This document shows, one piece after another, positions 14,810-21,546 of a DNA stretch of 64,000 bases. Position 1 is the stretch's first letter, and each line of letters opens with the position of its first letter. Made by a program: the position numbers and the translations under genes. The stretch comes from Photobacterium salinisoli (lineage in GTDB: Bacteria; Pseudomonadota; Gammaproteobacteria; Enterobacterales; Vibrionaceae): NCBI RefSeq assembly GCF_003614885.1, contig NZ_QZMS01000007.1, forward strand, positions 62,001-126,000, in the 5' to 3' direction. Below the pieces are notes generated by a model. The model made no database searches. It was given only the letters and a program-made list of their open reading frames with translations, and was not told the origin of the DNA.

Positions 14810-17608
14810 TCAGGCCTCCTTTTTCAATGGTGTGTTGCCCTGACTGCCAGGGCGGAAAAGTCTCAGTCTGTTGGCATTACTGACCACAGTGATGGACGAG
14901 AGCGCCATCGCTGCTCCGGCAATTACAGGGCTGAGCAGACTGCCTGTGAAGGGGAACAGGATACCGGCGGCCAGCGGAATCCCCAATGTGTTATAGATAA
15001 AGGCGCCAAACAGGTTTTGCTTCATATTTCGTAAAGTTGCCGATGACAGCTCCAGTGCATCGGCGACGCCGTGCAGAGAATGGCGCACCAGAGTGAGTTG
15101 CGCACTTTCAATGGCGACATCGCTGCCGCTGCCCATGGCAATACCAATTTCAGCTTTAGCCAGTGCAGGGGCATCATTAATGCCGTCCCCGACCATGGCA
15201 ACGTGTTTTCCGGATTGTTGCAGTTTTGCCACCTGTTCGGATTTTCCGTCGGGCAGTACACCGGCAATAACACGGTCAATACCCGCCTGGCGGGCGATCG
15301 CTTTGGCTGTCCGTTCGGTGTCACCGGTCAGCATGATCACCTCGATCCTTTTCGCCTGAAGTCTCTCGACTGCCGCTTTGGAATCTGATCGCAGCGGATC
15401 ACTGATGCCCAGCAGTGCGGCCAGTTCACCGTCTACGGCAATGAAAATAGCCGTTGCCCCGGCATCGGCCAGCGAGTGAGCATCGTCCTGATGGGCAGAA
15501 ATGGCGATATTTTCTTTTTCCATCAGCGCACGGTTGCCCAGCAGTATACGCTGTCCGTTGACCTCCCCGCTGACGCCATAGCCAGTCTGAGCGTTAAAGT
15601 CTCGGGCTGATTGTAAAGACAATCCTTTCTTCTCAGCTGCCAAGACGATAGCTTTTGCAAGCGGGTGCTCAGCCCCCTGTTCGAGGCTGGCTGCCAGGGC
15701 CAGCACAGCATGTTCAGTGTGATCACCATAATAATGGCTGTGTGTGAGCACAGGCTTGCCTTCGGTCAACGTACCGGTTTTGTCCAGCACCACTGTATCT
15801 ATGTTGGCGGCCAGTTGCATTGCATCGGCATGACGGATAAGAATGCCATATTCCGCGGCGCGGCCAAGACCGACAGTAACTGACATCGGGGTCGCCAGTC
15901 CTAATGCACAGGGGCAGGCAATGATAAGTACCGTTGTCGCTGTGATCAGCATGTAAATCGAGACGGGATCCGGGCCGAAGTAATACCAGAGGGTGGCGGT
16001 AACAATGGCGATGATCATCACGGCAGGAACGAATATGGCTGAAATGGTGTCTGCCATTTTCGCCAGCTCCGGCTTGCTGCTCTGTGCCTGGCGAACCAGG
16101 CCTATGATCCGGGCCAGCAGGGTTTGATTGCCTACCTGCTCAGCCTTAAAGAGCAGGCTGCCGCTCTGGTTGATGGTGCCGGCATGGAGTTTATCTCCCG
16201 GTTGCTTATGGGCAGGGACGGGTTCTCCGGTCAGCATGGATTCGTCAAGATAGCTCTCACCTTGCTCAATCAGTCCATCAACAGGCACTTTGGCCCCTGG
16301 ACGCAAACGCAGCACCATACCAGGTTGAATGTCCGCCAGAGGGACTTCACGCTCGCCTTGCTTATCCACCAGAATGGCGGTCTGCGGCTGCAGGTCGATC
16401 AGTTTTTCCAGCGCCCGTGAAGTGCGTCCGCGGGCTTTGGCCTCAAGTGCATGGCCCAGGGTGATCAAACCCAGAATCATGGCTGACGCCTCAAAATAGA
16501 CATGCCTGGCCTGCGCTGGAAACCAGTCGGGTTTGAGCACCACAAACATGGAGTAAAACCAGGCTGCACCCGTACCCAGCGCAACCAGAGTATCCATACT
16601 GGCTCTGTGATGAAGGAAAGCTTTCCAGGCATCACGGAAAAAGTGGCCGCCACAGTATATGAGCAACGCCAGCGTCAGCATACCTATGGTGCCCCAGGCC
16701 CATTGGCTGGTGGCCGAATCTATCATCATGCTGCCACCGAAGACTCCCCAGGCCATGAGGGGAACACCCAGGGCTAATGCCAGTCCGGCATTGATCAGGT
16801 GTTGTCTGTAGGTTGCTGTGTTCTGGGCTTGCTGGCGTTCGCGTCTTGTCGCTTCGTCTTCACTGAGCTCAGCGCCATAACCGGCATCAGACACAGCTTG
16901 GATCACCGACTCTGGATCGATATTGCCTTGAACCAGTGCTGTCCGCTCGGCCAGATTGACACTGACAGCCGTAACCGCATCCACACCCTGAATGGCTTTT
17001 TCAACCGAGGACACACAACTTGCGCAGGTCATGCCGGAAAGCAAAAAGTAGTGGCTGTTATCGGAAGATGGCGCGGCTTCAGCAGCGGCTGATGGTGACG
17101 GCTCGGGTTGCTCCGTTTTCGCTTGTTCAGGTGCAGTTGCGTCGTGCAAGACAGCTTCTGGCGCATTCGTTTCAACCGCACCAGCTTCAGCCGGTACCTG
17201 ATAGCCTGCAGATTCAATCAGGGTTATCAGCGCGGATTCGGTCAGTGAGCCCTGCACCTTGGCCCGGGTTTTGCTGACTTCAAACTGCGTGATTTCCGGC
17301 TCGTTTGCGAATGCGGCCTCCAGTTTGCTGACGCACTTGCCACATGACAGACCCGACAGAGGCAAATCATGATAGTAACCCCCTTGGTAACCAAGGCTTT
17401 CGATGGTCGTGATCACTTCATTCAGATCGACATGCCCTGTGATGTGGGCTTGCTCGGTTGTAATATCCAGAGAGTCGATGCCATCAAGCTTGCTCAGCGC
17501 CTGTTTAATTTTTTCGACGCACTTCATGCAGCGAACCTTGCTAAGTGGCAGCCTGATATCCATGTTTGCAGCGGAATGGCTGGCTGGGGCGTGATTTGAA
17601 TTATCCAT
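14810..17608 (-). CDS. copA: Cu(I)-exporting P-type ATPase CopA
   Basis: A 932-residue copper pump of the inner membrane. It has three N-terminal heavy-metal-associated domains, with metal motifs CMKC (about residue 27), CGKC and CASC (GMTCASC); the first two are diverged from the GMTC consensus. Between the second and third is a Pro/Ala/Glu-rich linker. The pump core shows the TGEP actuator motif, the membrane metal site CPC (ACPCALGLATP), the phosphorylation site DKTGTLTEGKP and the ATP hinge GDGINDAPALA. ATG 17608 has GAGGAAG upstream. It is divergent from cueR with a canonical CueR promoter between them, so it should be induced by Cu(I) or Ag(I). Confidence 0.97.
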   Translation of the reverse strand: MDNSNHAPASHSAANMDIRLPLSKVRCMKCVEKIKQALSKLDGIDSLDITTEQAHITGHVDLNEVITTIESLGYQGGYYHDLPLSGLSCGKCVSKLEAAFANEPEITQFEVSKTRAKVQGSLTESALITLIESAGYQVPAEAGAVETNAPEAVLHDATAPEQAKTEQPEPSPSAAAEAAPSSDNSHYFLLSGMTCASCVSSVEKAIQGVDAVTAVSVNLAERTALVQGNIDPESVIQAVSDAGYGAELSEDEATRRERQQAQNTATYRQHLINAGLALALGVPLMAWGVFGGSMMIDSATSQWAWGTIGMLTLALLIYCGGHFFRDAWKAFLHHRASMDTLVALGTGAAWFYSMFVVLKPDWFPAQARHVYFEASAMILGLITLGHALEAKARGRTSRALEKLIDLQPQTAILVDKQGEREVPLADIQPGMVLRLRPGAKVPVDGLIEQGESYLDESMLTGEPVPAHKQPGDKLHAGTINQSGSLLFKAEQVGNQTLLARIIGLVRQAQSSKPELAKMADTISAIFVPAVMIIAIVTATLWYYFGPDPVSIYMLITATTVLIIACPCALGLATPMSVTVGLGRAAEYGILIRHADAMQLAANIDTVVLDKTGTLTEGKPVLTHSHYYGDHTEHAVLALAASLEQGAEHPLAKAIVLAAEKKGLSLQSARDFNAQTGYGVSGEVNGQRILLGNRALMEKENIAISAHQDDAHSLADAGATAIFIAVDGELAALLGISDPLRSDSKAAVERLQAKRIEVIMLTGDTERTAKAIARQAGIDRVIAGVLPDGKSEQVAKLQQSGKHVAMVGDGINDAPALAKAEIGIAMGSGSDVAIESAQLTLVRHSLHGVADALELSSATLRNMKQNLFGAFIYNTLGIPLAAGILFPFTGSLLSPVIAGAAMALSSITVVSNANRLRLFRPGSQGNTPLKKEA

Positions 17609-17643
17609 GGGCTTCCTCTACACCACAGTTAAGAGATATGCTA

Positions 17644-17674
17644 ACTTTAAAGCTTCTAGTTAATGGAAGGTCAA
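17644..17674 (-). promoter_or_regulatory. CueR-controlled copA promoter
   Basis: On the minus strand TTGACC (-35) and TAAAGT (-10) are separated by 19 bases, the long spacer that MerR-family activators need to untwist. The operator in the spacer is ACCTTCC-N7-AGAAGCT, close to the E. coli copA site ACCTTCC-N7-GGAAGGT. Confidence 0.88.
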
Positions 17675-17698
17675 GCGGTATTTTCAAGTGAGGCAGTG

Positions 17699-18103
17699 AT
17701 GAATATCAGTGAAGTGGCAAAACAGACGGGACTGACCAACAAAACCATACGCTTTTATGAAAGTAAGGGCATGATCAGCGAGCCGCAACGGGGCGAGAAT
17801 GGCTATCGCCGTTACAGCCAGAAACAAGTGAACGAGCTGTTGATGATTAAACGATCGCGTCTGGTCGGATTCAGCCTGGATGAAAGTCGGGAGTTGCTGG
17901 CCTTGTCACGGGATCCGGACAGAAAAAGTGCTGATGTAAAAGAAAAAGCCGAGCAAAAACTGGCTGAGATTGACCATCAGATCGAGGAATTACTGGCAAT
18001 GAAACAAAGCCTTCAGAGCCTGATCAGCCAGTGTCCGGGTAACAATCAGCCGGGTTGCCCGATTATTGATGCCCTGACGAAAGGGGAAACTGTGGAAACA
18101 TAA
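17699..18103 (+). CDS. cueR: Cu(I)-responsive MerR-family activator CueR
   Basis: A 134-residue regulator. The N-terminal winged helix-turn-helix is MNISEVAKQTGLTNKTIRFY with the usual GYRRYS wing; a long dimerisation helix follows, and the C-terminal copper loop is CPGNNQPGCP, whose two cysteines match the C-x7-C pair of CueR. It activates copA when Cu(I) binds. ATG 17699 starts the HTH; the upstream ATG 17663 would add residues overlapping the copA promoter. Divergent from copA, about 90 bases apart. Confidence 0.95.
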   Translation: MNISEVAKQTGLTNKTIRFYESKGMISEPQRGENGYRRYSQKQVNELLMIKRSRLVGFSLDESRELLALSRDPDRKSADVKEKAEQKLAEIDHQIEELLAMKQSLQSLISQCPGNNQPGCPIIDALTKGETVET

Positions 18104-18130
18104 CCGCAGGCATAATGTGATTGCCTGCGG
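18104..18130. terminator. Convergent hairpin between cueR and cnoX
   Basis: CCGCAGGCA pairs with TGCCTGCGG around a nine-base loop directly after the cueR stop. No clear T-run, so efficiency is uncertain. Confidence 0.55.
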
Positions 18131-18141
18131 CGTTGGTGAGA

Positions 18142-18996
18142 TCAGTACAGCAGAGAATAAAGCTGACGACGGTACTGGCTGGCAAGGGCATTTCCCTGAC
18201 CGAGCGAGGCCAGAATATCCATCATGGTTTTCTTGGCGTTACCGTCGGCAAAGTTGAGATCTTTACGCAGCAGGTTCAGCAGGATCTCCAAAGATTCCTG
18301 GTGACGATTGACCTGACTGTACTGCACCGCAAGATCATAAGCGAGTTGCCCGTTGTCCGGGTCGGTAGCCAGCTTTTCTTCTAGCTGGCGGATCTCCGGA
18401 GAATCGCTGGCCTGGCGGTGAAGCTCCAGTTTGGCAACCAGACCTTTGTAATAACCGTCCTGATCCTGCATCGGAATCTGTCCAAGCAGGGTTTCCGCCT
18501 CGTCAAACTGTGCGGTTTCCAGCAGGCATTCGGCAGTGGCGAGTAAGACCTGGCTGTTTCCCGGCAGGCTGCCTGCCAGTTCACGCAGAATGGGCAGTGC
18601 TTCGTTGAAGGCTTGCTGACTGACTAATTGAATGGCCTGTTCCAGCTGCATTTCTTCCTGACTGGGTAAATGCTTACTCAGCATCTCACGCAGGCTGTCT
18701 TCGGTTTGCGGACCTGCAGCGCCGTCAATCGGCTGACCATTGCTGAAAATGGCGACGGTCGGAAGACTGCGCACACCAAACTGGGCTGCCACCATTTGCT
18801 GTGCTTCACAGTTGAGGGTTGCTACTACAAACTGGCCAGCGTACTGGGCCGCCAGACGCTCAAGCAGGGTGTTGACTTCTGCTGTTTCTGGCATGGAGGG
18901 TGCCCAGAAGCTGATCACGACCAGCTGTTGCATTGACTGCTCTATCACCTGATGCAGATTGGTTTCATTCAGTTCAATTGCTAATTTGTCATTCAT
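18142..18996 (-). CDS. cnoX: Chaperedoxin CnoX (YbbN), active-site cysteines absent
   Basis: A 284-residue protein with an N-terminal thioredoxin fold (about 1-110) and a TPR-like C-terminal half ending ASQYRRQLYSLLY, matching E. coli CnoX in length and order. CnoX holds oxidation- or chlorine-damaged proteins and delivers them to GroEL and DnaK. The canonical CxxC site (SQHC in E. coli) reads SMPE here, so no redox pair is possible at that position. The second conserved cysteine, in TLNCEAQQM, is kept, as is the cis-Pro loop SLPTVAIF. It is adjacent to ybbO, tesA and ybbAP as in enterobacteria. Confidence 0.93.
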   Translation of the reverse strand: MNDKLAIELNETNLHQVIEQSMQQLVVISFWAPSMPETAEVNTLLERLAAQYAGQFVVATLNCEAQQMVAAQFGVRSLPTVAIFSNGQPIDGAAGPQTEDSLREMLSKHLPSQEEMQLEQAIQLVSQQAFNEALPILRELAGSLPGNSQVLLATAECLLETAQFDEAETLLGQIPMQDQDGYYKGLVAKLELHRQASDSPEIRQLEEKLATDPDNGQLAYDLAVQYSQVNRHQESLEILLNLLRKDLNFADGNAKKTMMDILASLGQGNALASQYRRQLYSLLY

Positions 18997-19104
18997 ACCG
19001 GGCGTTTCCGTGATCGTTTAAGAGTGATGTTCAAGATGTTGGGCTGATTGGCTGGAAAATCAAGGGAAAAGACAGAAAAACGCGGCTGGTAACGGGTCTC
19101 AGAG
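18997..19104. other. Spacer between micro-gene terminator and cnoX
   Basis: About 110 bases that would hold the cnoX ribosome binding region (GGAAACG before ATG) and possibly its own promoter. A loose sigma-70-like pair is conceivable, but none is strong. Confidence 0.35.
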
Positions 19105-19132
19105 AAAAAAACGGAGAGCTGGGCTCTCCGTT
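19105..19132 (-). terminator. Strong intrinsic terminator after the 23-codon ORF, upstream of cnoX
   Basis: On the minus strand AACGGAGAGC pairs perfectly with GCTCTCCGTT around a three-base loop, then T6. The stem starts within the stop codon of the micro-ORF at 19131-19202. Confidence 0.9.
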
Positions 19133-19202
19133 ACAGATGGAAGGTCAGAAGCAGAGCAATAGCGACACAAAGACAGAGCGCATTTATCTGGCGTAATGTC
19201 AT
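19131..19202 (-). CDS. 23-residue hydrophobic micro-ORF upstream of cnoX
   Basis: The frame reads MTLRQINALCLCVAIALLLT then FHL: a short basic/polar head and one hydrophobic helix with an LCLC pair. ATG 19202 has GGAGA seven bases upstream. The stop overlaps a strong terminator, so the ORF occupies a compact transcript between a promoter region (19203-19400) and the terminator, with cnoX beyond. It could be a small membrane protein, a type-I-toxin-like peptide, or a leader peptide attenuating cnoX. None of these is proven. Confidence 0.5.
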   Translation of the reverse strand: MTLRQINALCLCVAIALLLTFHL

Positions 19203-19400
19203 GCCGATCTCTCCGAAAAATGTAGCACGTTTGTTTAGGGGGATCGCTGGTTTACCCCTTTACTGGGTAAGGACCAGCTTACCCTGAAGCCTAGAGTGCT
19301 CAGATGACATAATCATGACAGCTGGTTAAAAAAAGCGCATTTTTTTGCTTGGTTTTTGACTTTCGGATCAAGTTCAAAGTTTACTCATTGTGAGTGTCGA
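19203..19400. other. Intergenic region between micro-ORF and ybbO
   Basis: About 200 bases that must contain the promoter of the minus-strand micro-ORF and the 3' end of ybbO. It includes repeated GGTTTACCCC/GGGTAA stretches (19248-19285) that can form a weak hairpin. No gene seen. Confidence 0.4.
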
Positions 19401-20228
19401 TCAGTCGCTTTTTCCCAGCAGATGATCAAGCCAGCGAACGGGAAGGACTCTGCGCAGGAAGCCAAAGATATAGGTCGGCTGGGTGACATAGTACCGGGCT
19501 GATGGCCGCTCACTGCGGATGATGTGCAGCAGTGGCTTGAGCACGGCTTCCGGTGTCAGTGTGAATTTATTGGACGGGGAGGGCTTGCCCAACCTGTTCA
19601 GTGTGTTCTGATAACTGTCTTTGTGGCGCGATGCCGTCATATCAATATGGGCTTCAAACTGACGCTTGGCGTTGGCCCTGAACTGACTTTCAATCGGCCC
19701 CGGCTCTATCAGGCTGACGTTAATCGGGGTGTTTGCCAGCTCCAGCCTCAGCGTATCGGTATAGCCTTCCAGTGCAAATTTACTGGCGTTATAGGCACCG
19801 CGGTACTTCATCGCCACAAGACCGAGTACAGAGCTGTTTTGCACGATTTTGCCGCCTCCCTGGGCCAGCATGACAGGAATTACGGCTTTCGTGAGCGAGT
19901 GCCAGCCAAAGAGGTTGGTTTCAAATTGCTCGCGAAGGGCATCGGTGGGGAGATCTTCAAGCGCGCCTGGCTGGCCGTAGGCACCGTTGTTAAACAGCAC
20001 ATCGAGTTTACCTTTAGTGATACGCAGCGCTTCTGCCAGCCCTTGTTCGATGGATTGCTGGTCAGCAAGATCAAGCTTTACACAGTGAAGGCCTTCGTCC
20101 TGCAGACGCGCGACATCGTCATCCTGCCGGCAGCTGGCTACCACCAGATAGCCTGCCTGATGAAGGGATCTGGCGCAGTGGTAACCGATACCGCTGCTGC
20201 AGCCGGTAATAAGAATGGCAATGCTCAT
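19401..20228 (-). CDS. ybbO: Short-chain dehydrogenase YbbO
   Basis: A 275-residue SDR-family oxidoreductase. Visible features: cofactor loop TGCSSGIG at the N-terminus, NNGAYG after the fourth strand, catalytic Ser in NSSVLG and the YNASK (YxxxK) pair. E. coli YbbO is an NADP+-dependent aldehyde reductase acting on medium- and long-chain aldehydes and some retinoids. Position next to cnoX, tesA and ybbAP reproduces the enterobacterial cluster. It starts about 40 bases after the tesA stop on the same strand and may be cotranscribed with tesA. Confidence 0.92.
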   Translation of the reverse strand: MSIAILITGCSSGIGYHCARSLHQAGYLVVASCRQDDDVARLQDEGLHCVKLDLADQQSIEQGLAEALRITKGKLDVLFNNGAYGQPGALEDLPTDALREQFETNLFGWHSLTKAVIPVMLAQGGGKIVQNSSVLGLVAMKYRGAYNASKFALEGYTDTLRLELANTPINVSLIEPGPIESQFRANAKRQFEAHIDMTASRHKDSYQNTLNRLGKPSPSNKFTLTPEAVLKPLLHIIRSERPSARYYVTQPTYIFGFLRRVLPVRWLDHLLGKSD

Positions 20229-20273
20229 TTACAGTCCTTAAATCCGGGCATTATCACGCCCTGTAAAATATGG

Positions 20274-20873
20274 TTACAAAAAAGGTATGATCGTGTCCGT
20301 CATGAATTCAGCAATCCAGGGCTGGGCGTCTGCCTTGGGGTGCAGCCCATCATCCATCATCCAGCCGTCACGCAGTATGACCTGCTCTAAAAAGAAGGGA
20401 AGCAGAGGCAAAGCGTAGTCTTTACTGAGTCTGGGATAAATAGCTTCAAACTGGCTGGTGTAGCGTTTGCCGTAGTTGGGCGGAATACGGATTTGCATCA
20501 ACATTGGCTCACCGCCGCTATCCTTAATAAGGTCAATAATGGCTTTGAGGTTATTTTCTATGGTCGCTGGTGGGAATCCACGCAGACCATCATTCGCACC
20601 CAGCTCAATTATGACGTAATCTGGATCATGCTGTTTCAATAGCTTAGGCAAACGGGCAAGGCCATTTCCTGTCGTGTCGCCAGAGATACTGGCATTAATG
20701 ACATCAATTTTCAGCCCGTTGCCATTCAGCATGGGCTCCATCAGACGGGGCCAGCTTTGTTCGGCACGCATCTGATAGCCTGCACTCAGGCTGTCGCCAA
20801 GCACCATCAGGGTGGCGGCAACACTACTGAGTGGAGTCATAACAAGTAATAACAGTGCAAGGATCCGCATCAT
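20274..20873 (-). CDS. tesA: Periplasmic thioesterase/lysophospholipase TesA
   Basis: A 199-residue SGNH hydrolase. A signal peptide ([20 protein letters not shown]) precedes the catalytic block GDSLSAGYQ; block III GANDG and the C-terminal DGLHP (Asp-His) complete the SGNH set. TesA cleaves acyl-CoA, lysophospholipid and some ester substrates in the periplasm. ATG 20873 (or 20870) is chosen for the signal peptide. The start codon overlaps that of the divergent ybbA, so promoter and ribosome binding site lie inside the ybbA coding region. Confidence 0.94.
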   Translation of the reverse strand: MMRILALLLLVMTPLSSVAATLMVLGDSLSAGYQMRAEQSWPRLMEPMLNGNGLKIDVINASISGDTTGNGLARLPKLLKQHDPDYVIIELGANDGLRGFPPATIENNLKAIIDLIKDSGGEPMLMQIRIPPNYGKRYTSQFEAIYPRLSKDYALPLLPFFLEQVILRDGWMMDDGLHPKADAQPWIAEFMTDTIIPFL

Positions 20874-21546
20874 GTCTATATCCGTGATAAAAGCGCAATC
20901 AGTAACTAAACAGGTGACAACGGCCACCACGACTCTCACCATTCTGCAGGATGTTTCGCTTGAGGTCGAGCAGGGTGAAAGCATAGCTTTGGTTGGGGTT
21001 TCCGGAGCGGGTAAATCGACACTGATGACCTTGCTGGCCGGACTGGACGTACCCAGCAGCGGCGAAATTGAGTTACTGGGGCAAGTGTTGTCTCATATGG
21101 ACGATGAGTCCCGTGCCGCGCTGCGCAGCCAGGCCGTCGGATTCGTGTTCCAGAGTTTTTTGCTGATCCCGTCGCTGACGGCGCTGGAAAACGTAACATT
21201 GCCGGCCATTATCAAAGGGGAAGCCGGTGATAGCGAGCGGGCAGCAGAATTGTTACGTCAGGTCGGACTGCAGGGACGTGAAGAGCATCTTCCCTCCCAG
21301 TTATCGGGCGGTGAGCAGCAGCGTGTGGCACTGGCCAGGGCATTCATGACGGCCCCGCAGGTTTTGTTTGCCGATGAACCGACCGGCAATCTGGATCAGC
21401 AAACCGCGGCCACCATTATAGATCTGCTGTTTGCGCTCAATCGGGATCACGGTACGACTCTGGTGCTGGTGACGCACGATCCGCAATTGGCTGAACGTTG
21501 TGATCGTGTAGTGCGTATTCATGGCGGACGGGTGGAGGCGGCATGA
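20872..21546 (+). CDS. ybbA: ABC transporter ATP-binding protein YbbA
   Basis: A 224-residue ATPase of the LolD/MacB type. Walker A is GVSGAGKST, the signature is [14 protein letters not shown], Walker B is [12 protein letters not shown] and the H-loop is VTHD. It pairs with the permease YbbP encoded immediately downstream (4-base ATGA overlap). ATG 20872 is chosen because AAGGAT is eight bases upstream; the longer frame to 20812 runs through tesA. The YbbAP complex is thought to act with TesA in handling hydrophobic compounds at the membrane; the substrate is not established. Confidence 0.94.
   Translation: MSISVIKAQSVTKQVTTATTTLTILQDVSLEVEQGESIALVGVSGAGKSTLMTLLAGLDVPSSGEIELLGQVLSHMDDESRAALRSQAVGFVFQSFLLIPSLTALENVTLPAIIKGEAGDSERAAELLRQVGLQGREEHLPSQLSGGEQQRVALARAFMTAPQVLFADEPTGNLDQQTAATIIDLLFALNRDHGTTLVLVTHDPQLAERCDRVVRIHGGRVEAA

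Noticed and set aside
19524-20390. 288-codon plus-strand frame antisense to ybbO and tesA
   Set aside because: It spans two real genes on the opposite strand and has no family features.
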